A stretch of 43,514 bases of DNA from Flavobacteriales bacterium (GTDB lineage: Bacteria; Bacteroidota; Bacteroidia; Flavobacteriales_D; Sanyastnellaceae). The DNA is taken from positions 1 to 43,514 of the forward strand of contig CANHWU010000006.1 of NCBI GenBank assembly GCA_947464415.1. Reading direction: 5' to 3'. The notes under the pieces were generated by a model that saw only the letters and a program-made list of their open reading frames with translations, was not told the origin of the DNA and ran no database searches. The first letter of the stretch is position 1; each line of letters opens with the position of its first letter. The position numbers were made by a program, and so were the translations under genes. Shown piece by piece: positions 1-9,868 of the stretch.

Positions 1-3000
1 CACAGATGCATCCATACCATCTTGTACGTTTTCTTGACTTTTACTAAAGCTATCAATGAGAATTTCTCTTGTTTTTTCCAATAGCTTTCCAGGAATCCTT
101 TCTTGAAATTCTAAAACAGATCTGGAAAGCGCATTATGGCATAAGACACTAACCATAGCTCCTGGCACACCGTGCCCCGTGCAATCACAGACACCAAAGA
201 AAATCTTCTCGTCCATTTCCTCCACCCAAAAAAAATCTCCAGCAACGATATCTTTGGGAAGATAAAAAACAAAAGCATCGCCCAGCAATTGGCGCACCAT
301 GGACTCATCTGGCATGATGGCTAACTGAATCCTTCTAGCATATTCGATGGAGGAGAGTATTTCGTAGTTTTTAGTTTTTACCAAGTCTCGTTGCTTTTCA
401 ACTTCTATTTTTTCTTGTAAAATTTCTTCAGTGGCCACATCCACTTGTTGCTGTAACGCTCTGGCTTTTTTCACGAGTCGTTCGGAGTTCCACCGAATGG
501 TAACAAAGTAAATACCGATTAAAATCAAGCAATAGATAGTGTATGCGTAATTTGTTTTCCACCATGGAGGTAGAATATTAAAATGATATTGTAGTATTTC
601 ACTTTCTTCACCAGTATTAAATCGGGATTGAATAGATAGAGTGTATTTTCCAATTGAAATATTTCTGTAGTCTGCAAAATTGTCTTTACTCCATTGGCTC
701 CATTCTTCTTCTATCTCTTCTATCTTGTATCGATACTCTGTTTGATGGGGGGAGCTCCAATGAGGAGAGATGAAATGGAAGGTTAAGTGATTGAGTGAGT
801 GGATGGATTGTAATGAACGGGGAAAATTTTCAAATGGGATAAAGTCTTTATTGATTTTTCTGATATGGTTATAAAAGTCAATGGGTTTTTGATTGACTTC
901 AATTTGTGTCATCATTAACTGGGGTTTCTGTTTTTTTTGTAAAAAAGTGGAGGCCTGTGCAAAGATTAAACTTTGTCCACTTCCCCACCATCCACAATTT
1001 TGGCGATCGATGCAACAACTGTTTCGGTAAAAGTTGACATATTTTAATCCATCTTGTTTTGATTGGAACGTGGAAATTTGTATGTCTTTTTGAGATATCA
1101 AGTCTTTTGATGGGTCGAAGTGGATAATGTTTATGCCATTTTCTGTTGTAACCCAAATTTGATTTTCATTATCTTGGCTTATTGATCGAATGTCATTATT
1201 GCTCAAACCACAACCCTGATTAATTTTTAAAATGGATTGATCGGATTGGATGACGTTAATTCCTCCTTTGTTGGTACCAATCCAAATATTGCCTTTTCTG
1301 TCTTCAAATAAACTGAAGATATCATTAGAGCTCAGTCCTTCTTGAGTAGTTATGTAACGGGCCGTGTCTCCCACAATATGACAGATGCCGCCACCAGCGG
1401 TACCTATCCAAAAGTTACCTTTTTGATCTTGTAAAAGTGACCGAATAACATTGTGATTTAGTCCGTTATCTTCATTCAGATATATTATTTGATCATTTTC
1501 AATGATATTGATTCCCCCACCGTAAGTTCCAATCCACATTCTATTTTTTTTATCTCTGAGGATTGTACTGATGATGTTGGATGATAAACCCTGTTCGGTG
1601 GCTATGTATTGTGTTTGATTCCCTCGAAGAATAGTGATGCCATTTGAATAGCTTCCTATCCAAATTTGCTGTTTATCATCTTCACAAATTGACCAAATTA
1701 TATTGCTACTTAGGCCATTTTTTTCTTGAATTTGAATGATTTTATTGTTCTCCAAGACATTCACGCCTTTATCATCTGTGCCAATCCAAATACGGTTTTT
1801 TGTATCTTCAAAAATGGTTCTTACGATGGAGGAAGAGAGTCCAGATTTTTCTGTCAGGTGATAGAAAGACTGCGCGTTGATTTTATTGATACCACCACCA
1901 TCAGTGCCGCACCACACTCCCCCTTCGCCGTCAGTGGTTATACATTTTATAACTCGATGACTTAAACCATCCTCTTCTGAAAATCTGATGGCCGAGGCTG
2001 TAAGAGGGTTTTCTTTTTCATTGAATTGGAACTCAACTAATCCTGTTTCTGTTCCCAACCAAACGCTGTTAGCGGTACTCAATATGGACCAAACGCACTG
2101 AAATGAAGGAAATAGCTGGAGTTGCGGCTGAAATAACGTCCCATCTACTATTACCATCACACCACTTTCCTCTGTGCCAATCCAAATGCGTTGTTGCTGA
2201 TCAATATGAATAGATAAAACCCGTTCTTTTTCTACCCCTATATCTGGTTGTGTGATTTTTGATTGTTTGTAATCAAGACAACAGATTCCTCCTCCTTCTG
2301 TTCCTATCCAAATCTTATTAGAATTATCCTCGGTGAGACAGCGTATATGGTTGGACGTGAGACCATGCTCTTCAGAGAAACAGTATAAATCTTGTTGATT
2401 TATACAGCATACACCTCCCCCACCCGTCCCCATCCAAATATTTCCTGCCGCATCTTCAAGAATACAATGTATGTTATTACTCGGTAAACCTTGCTCTTGC
2501 GTATAATGATAAAAGGTGGTTCCATCATATTTGGTAACACCACCATTGGTGGTTCCTATCCATAAGTTGCCCAATCGGTCTTCTATCATACATTCAATTT
2601 GGTTGTCGGATAATCCTGATTCTTTATCGAAATGAAGAAGGGATTTTCCGTTGTATCTGGCTATACCAGAATTGTGTGAACCTATCCAAAAATTGCTCTT
2701 AGAATCTTTTAAAAGTGCATTTACAAAAGGGGATTTTAAACCTTCAAATATTCCGAAATGTTGGATGTTCATCTCTGCATTTTCCTTCATTTGAAATTGT
2801 CCACAGGGTATTTGAAAGTGGTTTTTTAATGATGTTTTTTTAGGTTTTATTGTTGTTTTTATGGGTGTATGGTGAGTTGTGGGGTTAATTTTTTTAGCCG
2901 GATCTTCCCATGAAAATTCAAAACTTTTGATAGGATAGAAATGGATTTTTTTAGGTTGGTTTTGCTTTTCAAGTATGACAAGATCTTCTAAACGGCCTTT

Positions 3001-3267
3001 TCTTGGAGGCTGAAGAAAATCTATTTTATTAGAAAATGTGGAAAGAGCTTTTTTTTGTTTGGAGGGGATGGCCAAACCCTTGCTATTGATAGCGATATCC
3101 ACGGCTTCTCTTTGTTTTGCTGTATCTACAGAACTGCCTGAATAGTCTTTAGTAGAAATAGTGGGGTTGCTACACGCGGTAAGTAGTAGAATAAAGCTGA
3201 AAAATAACAGTGGTGAGATGATGTTTTTAATCAATGTTTGGTTTTTTGATGAATAATTCTTGGTCAT
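1..3267 (-). CDS. Two-component-regulator propeller lipoprotein with SpoIIE-type PP2C phosphatase domain (C-terminus beyond window)
   Basis: The frame is open without a stop from the ATG at 3267 to base 1, giving 1089 codons. It starts with a signal peptide ending in the lipobox LLTAC (Cys32). About 13 repeats of the Reg_prop type follow (IWIGT..GGG motifs), enough for two seven-bladed propellers. Next come a Y_Y_Y-type beta-sandwich, the sequence PPWWKTNYAY and one membrane segment (about residues 907-924), then a short coiled coil. The protein ends in a SpoIIE/PP2C domain (AGDFFWVEE, CDCTGHGVPGAMVS, with metal-ligand aspartates) that continues past the window. The family layout implies an outside ligand sensor driving a cytoplasmic serine phosphatase. 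A lipobox on a protein that must also cross the inner membrane is odd; the N-terminus could instead be an uncleaved anchor. The target is unknown. Confidence 0.9.
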   Translation of the reverse strand, partial: MTKNYSSKNQTLIKNIISPLLFFSFILLLTACSNPTISTKDYSGSSVDTAKQREAVDIAINSKGLAIPSKQKKALSTFSNKIDFLQPPRKGRLEDLVILEKQNQPKKIHFYPIKSFEFSWEDPAKKINPTTHHTPIKTTIKPKKTSLKNHFQIPCGQFQMKENAEMNIQHFGIFEGLKSPFVNALLKDSKSNFWIGSHNSGIARYNGKSLLHFDKESGLSDNQIECMIEDRLGNLWIGTTNGGVTKYDGTTFYHYTQEQGLPSNNIHCILEDAAGNIWMGTGGGGVCCINQQDLYCFSEEHGLTSNHIRCLTEDNSNKIWIGTEGGGICCLDYKQSKITQPDIGVEKERVLSIHIDQQQRIWIGTEESGVMVIVDGTLFQPQLQLFPSFQCVWSILSTANSVWLGTETGLVEFQFNEKENPLTASAIRFSEEDGLSHRVIKCITTDGEGGVWCGTDGGGINKINAQSFYHLTEKSGLSSSIVRTIFEDTKNRIWIGTDDKGVNVLENNKIIQIQEKNGLSSNIIWSICEDDKQQIWIGSYSNGITILRGNQTQYIATEQGLSSNIISTILRDKKNRMWIGTYGGGINIIENDQIIYLNEDNGLNHNVIRSLLQDQKGNFWIGTAGGGICHIVGDTARYITTQEGLSSNDIFSLFEDRKGNIWIGTNKGGINVIQSDQSILKINQGCGLSNNDIRSISQDNENQIWVTTENGINIIHFDPSKDLISQKDIQISTFQSKQDGLKYVNFYRNSCCIDRQNCGWWGSGQSLIFAQASTFLQKKQKPQLMMTQIEVNQKPIDFYNHIRKINKDFIPFENFPRSLQSIHSLNHLTFHFISPHWSSPHQTEYRYKIEEIEEEWSQWSKDNFADYRNISIGKYTLSIQSRFNTGEESEILQYHFNILPPWWKTNYAYTIYCLILIGIYFVTIRWNSERLVKKARALQQQVDVATEEILQEKIEVEKQRDLVKTKNYEILSSIEYARRIQLAIMPDESMVRQLLGDAFVFYLPKDIVAGDFFWVEEMDEKIFFGVCDCTGHGVPGAMVSVLCHNALSRSVLEFQERIPGKLLEKTREILIDSFSKSQENVQDGMDASV

Positions 3268-3440
3268 AAAAATACAAAAACGCGATGATGCTTTTTGCTC
3301 AAATGGTAGCAACATGAATTATTGACCTTGAGAAGAACAATAGAATGAGCATCGTACATAATATTCAAATAATTTATAGGAATTATCGCATAAGGTTTTT
3401 GTGAGGGAGGACTAAAAATTTGCACCATAAACTTAAAATT

Positions 3441-4055
3441 ATGAATGCAAAAATTTTCTTTTTCTCTCTTCTCATCGCCGGATGCACCCCCGGTGATCCT
3501 GTCATCGCAGACTACCGAGGCCAAGTATTGGAGTATGGCACTGAAGATGTCATTGAAGGCGCACAGGTCAAATTATTGAATCCCGTGTTTTCAGGTCCCA
3601 CCGGCGCGGGATCCTATCAGGCGGTTTGGCAAGGAACCACTGATCATCAGGGTGTATTTTCTGCAACATGGACGGATGAAATGCAACTTGTTTATTGTGT
3701 GGGAGACTCTACTTTTTTTGATCTAGGTCAGCACCAAGCGGCTTGGATGGAGAGGGAGGAGCCGCTTCAAAAATTGTATCTAATGGGTAAAAGCCCTTTG
3801 GTGTTGAATATTCAAGATACGGGTCAAGCCCAGACCATCTCCCACTTGGAGCTTTTTCCATTCAGTCCATCAACGAATGAGGTGATCAATGTTCCGCATC
3901 ATTCTTTTCCTTTTTTTTCTGAGGTATTTGCCAATTACCCTTTGTCTCTTTCTTATCGTGTTCATTTTCTGAATGGTCAAACCAGCGAAATTTTAACGCG
4001 CTCATTTCTTACAGGTTCTCGCGGCGATACCTCACACATCGTATTGCCTTACTAA
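3441..4055 (+). CDS. Small lipoprotein with carboxypeptidase-regulatory-like fold
   Basis: The protein has 204 residues from the ATG at 3441. The N-terminus is a lipoprotein signal with lipobox LIAGC, so it is probably an outer-membrane or periplasmic lipoprotein. Residues about 25-85 (DYRGQVLEYG...QGVFSATW) resemble the carboxypeptidase-D regulatory/transthyretin-like fold common in Bacteroidota surface proteins. The rest is not recognised. A TTG at 3420 in the same frame is preceded by GGGAGG at 3405-3410 with 9 nt spacing and would add seven residues without destroying the signal, so the start is uncertain. Only 24 bp separate it from the large secreted hydrolase downstream, which suggests co-transcription and perhaps a partner role. 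Confidence 0.75.
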   Translation: MNAKIFFFSLLIAGCTPGDPVIADYRGQVLEYGTEDVIEGAQVKLLNPVFSGPTGAGSYQAVWQGTTDHQGVFSATWTDEMQLVYCVGDSTFFDLGQHQAAWMEREEPLQKLYLMGKSPLVLNIQDTGQAQTISHLELFPFSPSTNEVINVPHHSFPFFSEVFANYPLSLSYRVHFLNGQTSEILTRSFLTGSRGDTSHIVLPY

Positions 4056-4079
4056 AATTTTAACCCATACATCTATATT

Positions 4080-7000
4080 ATGAAAACTCATTTTTTGAGC
4101 AGCTTAGGCTGTTTATGGTTCTCTTTTTTTGCTCTTCCTTCTTGGGCTCAAAACATTACCACACAATCTCCCTCTCCCATTGCTTTGAAAACCTTACCGG
4201 AAAGCGAGCCTCCCATAGAGCAGGTATTTCAAGTGGAGGAGGCTTGGCAATGGAGAAAAAACCTCATGTTGGGACAAAGAGATTCTTTGGCCAACACCTC
4301 TATTGCTAAATTCAGATCTTTTTTCGAGCCCGCTGCCATTTCCACTATTGAGGTTTATCCCGTAGGTCAGGTATTTGACTATGTAGGAATGCAAGACCAA
4401 CTAATTCATATTCGTACGGACACCACCTTTTTTTGTAATTTAAGTCAATCAAAATTAGTGGACCAGCATGTTCGATTTCACTTCCCCTCCGAAGGGGATT
4501 GGTGGCAGGGAAACTGGTCTTTACAAGAAGTTGATTTTGACGATGGACAGGGTTGGAGAACGATCAATGCAGATCTTATAGAGGTGGATTATTGGGATAT
4601 TTATACCGACAAGCATATTGTATTCAAAGCCACTTTTGAGGGAGTACATTTTTATTGTACCATGATCCTCAAAGGAGCCAATTGTCAAAGCGTGTTTTCT
4701 TCGCCTAATCTTCCTTTATGGGTCGCCGAGAACCCGGAATTTCCATGGAGGTTGTCGGTAAATACGGAGGTGGGTTTGTTGAGCGCTAATGCCTATACTT
4801 TGCACAGTGAGGATGGTGTTTTTGATCAACCCTTCATTTTTGTGGAGGGAATTGATTTTGGGTATGAGCAATATCCTTATCAAAACGGAACTTTTGGGTG
4901 GTGTCAATTTACAGGAGGGGATTATTCTGGAGATTATTCTATGATGAGTGAATCTCCCGTTTTTTTGAATGAACTGAGAGAAAGAGGGTATGATATCATT
5001 TTGTTGGATTTTGTAGACGGTGCCGCGGATATTCGGGCCAATGCAGAGATTTTGATAAAGTTGATACAATTGTGTAACAATTTTAAGGAGGGAAATGACC
5101 ATCTAGTGGTAGCGGGAGCGAGCATGGGTGGACAAGTGGCGAGATGTGCGTTAGGTAAAATGGAACAAATGGGAGAGCCGCATTGCGTGGGTGTGTATAT
5201 CTCATTGGATAGCCCCCATGAAGGTGCCAACATTCCATTAGGTTTACAAGCGCTGTTGTCTTTTATGTCTACTTACAACGCAAATGCGGACTCTTTTGTA
5301 CATGATGCGCTTACACGCACGGCAGCCCAGCAACTCTTGATCTATCAATGGTTGGATTCCGAGGGTTGGATCAGCGCACCTTGGAAAAGAGCGGAATATC
5401 AAAACTATTTGCAGAGTCTTCCCTTTCCTTCTCATTGTTTTTCGATGGCCATAGCCAATGGGAATTTTCAGCAGCAGGGCCTGGATTGCAGCCCGTTTTT
5501 AATAGAAGAAAATTGCGATGCTAGCGTCATTATTCCCGGAAACGAGTTGGAGTTGAGAGCCTTTACCCTTCCGGGAGATTTAACGAATATCAATAATACA
5601 GAAAGCGCAAATGTCATTGCGGATTTGACCTTTACCCAGATCGACTGGAATGGAATCATCCCAGATGTAACACAAGACCATCAATTGCTTTATGTTCCCA
5701 ACAACCTCTTGGCATTGGATTGCCGAGCAGGCGGTTATAGAGCTTCTATGGTTCAGTTAGTAAACGCTCTGAATGAAAGCCCTGATTTTTCTAATCAATG
5801 TGGAAGCATTTCGTCCAATCAATACTTGGCGCAACACTGTTTTGTTCCGAGCCCTTCCTCATGGGCAATCCCTTTATCGGTGGATAATGTGGCAGAGGCG
5901 ATGGAGCAAAGTCCATTTGACTTTGTATATGCGCCGTTTGCGTCCAATGAATCTCACAGTGCATTGACATCATCCAATGCGGGTTGGCTTTTGTATCATT
6001 TGGATGTTATCATGAATAGTACAATGGAGTTGACTTCTAATGCAACGGATATATACAATTTTGGCACGATGGAGGATTGGATATTTCCTCATATAGACAT
6101 GCAAGACCATGATGTCATTAGTATTCAAAAGCAACAAGGTCTGCACGATGGTAGTTTGCCCTTTCCTACCATTGGCTCACATCATGTGATGAAAACAAAA
6201 ACGGGTTGTATGGGAGCTGAGATTTATTTGCACGGTAAAGCCCGATTAGAGATCGGTGATGAGGAAGGACTTTCTACCGCTTCTTTGATTGTTCGCGGGG
6301 GTACCGTTTTAAGAATAGAGGAAAAAGGCACCTGTTGGATCTTTCCGGGAAGTGAGTTGATCATCGAAGATGGTGGAAAAGTCATCATCGATGCAGAGGG
6401 AGGTTTGAGAAACGCAGGAGGTAAAATTGTCGTTAAGGAAGGAGGTGAATTGATTTACAAAAAGGGTTATTGTTCGTTGGAAAAAGAAAGCGCCCGTTTG
6501 CATCTAAAAGGAGGGCTGGTCCACTTGATGCCAAGCGCTCAGTTGAATTGGACTCCCATACTTGGACAAACGGGAGCCATGGAAGTTTTTCCGAATGATT
6601 TTTCCGAGTTCTATCTCGAACAGAACGCCACTATGAGAGCGGCAGGGAATCATACACAAGACACCCTGTTGATATTACACGATGGAGCACATTGCGATCA
6701 AATCTCTTATTTTGAAAGCCAAGTGGTGATGACCAATGGAAAAATAGTTGTGGAAAAGGAGGCTAGGATGAAATGGCGGGCGGACTTGGTGTTAAAAAAG
6801 CTTGTGATGCAAGGTTTACCCTGCAATGATCCTGAAGGAAATTTTATTACAGAAAAAAATCATGTGGTGGCATACTACTCGGACATAAAAGAGATTTTTT
6901 GGAATTCTACTTCTTTATCTGTGGAACTGTTCAATGTCTCGAGTACAGGAAGTCAAGATTGGAATGTATCCCACGGGCAGTGGCATTGGCAGTCAGGACA

Positions 7001-7799
7001 AATCCAAGGACATGGCATTTTTTTCTTTGATATGTTGGGAGAGGCTGTTTTTGGAAATGTAGTGATGACAGGAGAGGGCAGTGCTTTTGGTCTGCAGCAT
7101 CATGGATCCACAGCTTTGATTTTTAATGAAGGGCAGATCAGTGACTATTATCATGGCATTATCAAAGGGCAGGGAAAGCTGGGGTTGCGTTGTTCAGCGC
7201 TCAGCCAGTTGACAACCGCGGTACAACTGCATGATCAAGCTTTGTTGATGATCAATGAGGGTTTTGGTAGAAACCAATGGGTAGAAAATGATATCCATTT
7301 GAGCTTTCAGCAAGCGCTTTCGCCTATGATCCAAGGGGGAGGAAACTATTTTTCTGAAAGCGAGTCTAATCCGAGCGTTGAGGGAGCAATACAGAGTACT
7401 GTTGGGGAGATGAATTGGTCGGGCAATGAATGGGAAAATGAGAGTTTTATCAATGAATGCGTGATGTATAATGCCAATAATGAGCTGGTGGAGATGGTAA
7501 TAACCCCCATGCAGGGCTATCAAGGTTGCGGAAATGAGGAGATGTATGATTTTAAAAACGCCAGTGTTAATCCTCAGGGGTTATCATTATTTCCCAATCC
7601 CGCTCGTATCGGTCAAGATGTTCGGTGGAATGGAGGGGTCCCCGATAAAATAATAGATGCCTCAGGGCGCGATGTACTTTCCAAAGTGCTGATGCACGGC
7701 GACGGAGTATTTATTTCCATGCATTCCTCACAATTAAGCCCGGGAGTATATTGGGTGATTCAAAAAGAAGGAGTGTTTCCTTGGGTGCTGCTGCCGTGA
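4080..7799 (+). CDS. Secreted alpha/beta-hydrolase (lipase/esterase-like) with T9SS sorting domain
   Basis: The protein has 1239 residues. A Sec signal peptide ends near SWAQ (residue 24). Residues about 250-420 look like an alpha/beta hydrolase of the PGAP1/lipase type: a GYDIILLDF strand, the nucleophile elbow GASMGG with Ser348, and LDSPHEGAN after it. A candidate catalytic His is in NESHSAL near residue 626. Residues about 710-800 hold short glycine-rich, regularly alternating strands (LIVRGGTVLRIEEKG, ELIIEDGGKVIIDAEGG) that look like a beta-solenoid. The last approximately 80 residues are a T9SS type A sorting domain (LSLFPNPARIGQ ... LSPGVYWVIQKEG). The likely role is an extracellular or surface-anchored esterase. 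The substrate cannot be told from the sequence. Confidence 0.85.
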   Translation: MKTHFLSSLGCLWFSFFALPSWAQNITTQSPSPIALKTLPESEPPIEQVFQVEEAWQWRKNLMLGQRDSLANTSIAKFRSFFEPAAISTIEVYPVGQVFDYVGMQDQLIHIRTDTTFFCNLSQSKLVDQHVRFHFPSEGDWWQGNWSLQEVDFDDGQGWRTINADLIEVDYWDIYTDKHIVFKATFEGVHFYCTMILKGANCQSVFSSPNLPLWVAENPEFPWRLSVNTEVGLLSANAYTLHSEDGVFDQPFIFVEGIDFGYEQYPYQNGTFGWCQFTGGDYSGDYSMMSESPVFLNELRERGYDIILLDFVDGAADIRANAEILIKLIQLCNNFKEGNDHLVVAGASMGGQVARCALGKMEQMGEPHCVGVYISLDSPHEGANIPLGLQALLSFMSTYNANADSFVHDALTRTAAQQLLIYQWLDSEGWISAPWKRAEYQNYLQSLPFPSHCFSMAIANGNFQQQGLDCSPFLIEENCDASVIIPGNELELRAFTLPGDLTNINNTESANVIADLTFTQIDWNGIIPDVTQDHQLLYVPNNLLALDCRAGGYRASMVQLVNALNESPDFSNQCGSISSNQYLAQHCFVPSPSSWAIPLSVDNVAEAMEQSPFDFVYAPFASNESHSALTSSNAGWLLYHLDVIMNSTMELTSNATDIYNFGTMEDWIFPHIDMQDHDVISIQKQQGLHDGSLPFPTIGSHHVMKTKTGCMGAEIYLHGKARLEIGDEEGLSTASLIVRGGTVLRIEEKGTCWIFPGSELIIEDGGKVIIDAEGGLRNAGGKIVVKEGGELIYKKGYCSLEKESARLHLKGGLVHLMPSAQLNWTPILGQTGAMEVFPNDFSEFYLEQNATMRAAGNHTQDTLLILHDGAHCDQISYFESQVVMTNGKIVVEKEARMKWRADLVLKKLVMQGLPCNDPEGNFITEKNHVVAYYSDIKEIFWNSTSLSVELFNVSSTGSQDWNVSHGQWHWQSGQIQGHGIFFFDMLGEAVFGNVVMTGEGSAFGLQHHGSTALIFNEGQISDYYHGIIKGQGKLGLRCSALSQLTTAVQLHDQALLMINEGFGRNQWVENDIHLSFQQALSPMIQGGGNYFSESESNPSVEGAIQSTVGEMNWSGNEWENESFINECVMYNANNELVEMVITPMQGYQGCGNEEMYDFKNASVNPQGLSLFPNPARIGQDVRWNGGVPDKIIDASGRDVLSKVLMHGDGVFISMHSSQLSPGVYWVIQKEGVFPWVLLP

Positions 7800-7860
7800 T
7801 GGGTGTTAAAACCCGTTAAGGATAGGTTCCAAGCACAAACAAGTTGTATTTTTCGCCCAC

Positions 7861-9189
7861 ATGAAAAAGGGGTTAGCAACACTTTTAGTTTGGCTTGGAG
7901 CCTTTTCTTTATTGGCTTTGGTGGCGCTCCAGGTCTATTGGGTGCACAATACTTACTTGTTAAAAGAACAATCTTTCGCTGATCACATTCAAAAAGCATT
8001 GCATCAAACCATCGATGAGCTCGAAAATTGGGATGCGGTAAAGCGACAAAGTGAAAATTTGATTATGACCTCAGACAGCGTTCAAACGGCTCAGTGGGCG
8101 GATGATTTTGGATCGTGGATAGAAGTAGATATTTTCCCCTCAGTAGAGGAGAGGATTGATACCGCGCTCGTGGATTCTTTGCTTCAAAAGAATATTTGGA
8201 AAGAGGGGGTGAAAACCCCCTTCTATTATGCTATTGTGAGAGAAGATGGGATGGTTTTTTGGAAAAATCAAGATATGGAAAGTGAGGAAAGTCATTCTTA
8301 TCAGGCCAAGCTCTTTCCCAACGACCCCGTTTCCAAGACGTTTTTTTTGCGTTTGATTTTTCCAGAAACCTCCAAGTATCTCATTGGCTCTATGTGGAAA
8401 ATGCTGATAATCAGCGGCTTGTTGTTAACGGGGTTGATGTGGCTGTTTTTCTACTCTTTTCTCACCATTCACCGACAACGTAAATTGAGTGAGCTGAAAA
8501 GCGATTTTATTAATAACATGACCCATGAATTAAAGACCCCCATTGCAACCATTTCACTGGCATGTGAGGTCTTACAAGACAAAGACGTACAAAAGTCGGA
8601 AAACAGCAGAGAACGATACATCAAAATGATTACCGAAGAGAATACAAGATTGGGTATGTTGGTGGAAAACGTGCTACGCACCTCTTTGTTTGAGCAAGGA
8701 CAGATGAAGATGAAGGTTCAGGTGATATCCCTTCATGAGGTAGTTCAGTCGGTGTTGCGAAGTTTTGATTTACAAGTTAAAAATAGAAGAGCGGTTGTCA
8801 TAGAAGATTACCTCGCTAAGAATGATCAATTAGAGGGGGATGTTCTGCACATTACCAACCTAGTGTTCAATCTTTTTGATAATGCTTTGAAGTATAGTTT
8901 AGAGATGCCCGAGATTCAAATTACCACCAAAGAAGAAGAGGGTTTTGTGGTGTTAGAAGTTGCCGATAATGGAATTGGAATCAGCAAAGAGAATCAGAAA
9001 AGAATATTTGAGAAATTGTATCGTGTACCAACAGGAAATATCCATAATGTCAAAGGTTATGGTTTGGGTTTGAGTTATGTAATGGGGGTGGTATTGAAAC
9101 ACAAGGGACAAATACAAGTAGAGAGTGAATTGAAAAAAGGAACCAAGTTTATTGTAAAACTGCCAAGAAAATATGAAGCGGTCAATTAG
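7861..9189 (+). CDS. rprX: Sensor histidine kinase, RprX-like
   Basis: The protein has 442 residues. Membrane segments lie at about 7-29 and 180-201 and flank a periplasmic sensor of about 150 residues. The cytoplasmic part has a HisKA H-box NNMTHELKTPIATIS with His222, the N-box NLVFNLFDNALKYS, the G1 box DNGIGI and the G2 box GYGLGLSYV, so all catalytic elements are present. It lacks an obvious HAMP domain. It overlaps the response regulator by 17 bp, so the two are translationally coupled. The pair resembles RprX/RprY of Bacteroides and Porphyromonas, mainly because the regulator is so similar. The signal sensed is not evident. Confidence 0.88.
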   Translation: MKKGLATLLVWLGAFSLLALVALQVYWVHNTYLLKEQSFADHIQKALHQTIDELENWDAVKRQSENLIMTSDSVQTAQWADDFGSWIEVDIFPSVEERIDTALVDSLLQKNIWKEGVKTPFYYAIVREDGMVFWKNQDMESEESHSYQAKLFPNDPVSKTFFLRLIFPETSKYLIGSMWKMLIISGLLLTGLMWLFFYSFLTIHRQRKLSELKSDFINNMTHELKTPIATISLACEVLQDKDVQKSENSRERYIKMITEENTRLGMLVENVLRTSLFEQGQMKMKVQVISLHEVVQSVLRSFDLQVKNRRAVVIEDYLAKNDQLEGDVLHITNLVFNLFDNALKYSLEMPEIQITTKEEEGFVVLEVADNGIGISKENQKRIFEKLYRVPTGNIHNVKGYGLGLSYVMGVVLKHKGQIQVESELKKGTKFIVKLPRKYEAVN

Positions 9190-9868
9190 TATATTATTGT
9201 GTGAGGATGATCCCAATTTAGGCTCATTGCTCACGGAGTATCTCAATGCTAAAGGGTACAAAACCGATTTGGCTATTGATGGTCAAGAGGGTATGAAGAT
9301 GTTTAAAAGGGGCAATTATAATTTTGTCATTTTAGATGTGATGATGCCCATCAAGGATGGTTTTACAGTGGCCAAAGAGATTCGTCAAGACGATAAGCAC
9401 ACTCCTATCTTATTTTTAACTGCCAAGAGCTTGAAGGAAGATACTTTGGCGGGATTTGAGGCTGGAGGGGATGATTATTTGACAAAGCCCTTCAGCATGG
9501 AGGAGCTCTTGGCTCGTGTGAATGCGATTTTAAAGCGCACCAACCCCCTGATTTCAGCAGAATCCAGCGATGAGGAGTTGGAAATTGGAAACTTGCACTT
9601 CCAGTACAACAAACAAAAACTAGTGGTTCAAGGAGAGGAGGTGAAGCTCACGACCAAAGAAAATGAGTTGTTGTATTTATTAACGAAGAATAAAAACGGC
9701 ATCCTGGAAAGAAGTTATGCGTTAAAGACCATTTGGGGAGATGACAATTATTTCAATGGAAGAAGTATGGACGTTTATATCGCCAAGCTCAGAAAGCATT
9801 TAAGGTCTGATGAGCGTTTGGAAATCATCAACGTTCATGGAAAGGGCTTCAAGCTGATTGTTCCGTAA
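9173..9868 (+). CDS. rprY: OmpR-family response regulator, RprY-like
   Basis: The protein has 231 residues. The receiver domain has the acidic pair in LCEDDPN, phosphoacceptor Asp55 in FVILDVMMP, the TA motif in FLTAKSLKEDTL, and Lys in DDYLTKPFSMEEL. The C-terminal winged helix (about residues 133-231) includes KLTTKENELLYLL, SMDVYIAKLRKHL and INVHGKGFKL. The stretch LTAKSLKEDTLAGFEAG is close to what I recall of RprY in Porphyromonas. It overlaps rprX by 17 bp at its start and panC by 20 bp tail to tail at its end. Confidence 0.9.
   Translation: MKRSISILLCEDDPNLGSLLTEYLNAKGYKTDLAIDGQEGMKMFKRGNYNFVILDVMMPIKDGFTVAKEIRQDDKHTPILFLTAKSLKEDTLAGFEAGGDDYLTKPFSMEELLARVNAILKRTNPLISAESSDEELEIGNLHFQYNKQKLVVQGEEVKLTTKENELLYLLTKNKNGILERSYALKTIWGDDNYFNGRSMDVYIAKLRKHLRSDERLEIINVHGKGFKLIVP

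Noticed and set aside
899-1156. Open frame of 85 codons on the minus strand inside the propeller gene
   Set aside because: It is in another frame of a gene whose whole frame is open and has clear repeats; no family signature.
4716-5233. Antisense open frames over the hydrolase domain
   Set aside because: They mirror the strongly supported hydrolase frame and have no recognisable protein features.
8204-8221. AGGGGGT-GAAA-ACCCCCT hairpin inside rprX
   Set aside because: A strong hairpin with a GNRA loop, but it lacks a T run, is inside the coding frame, and the codons GGG GTG AAA ACC CCC explain it.
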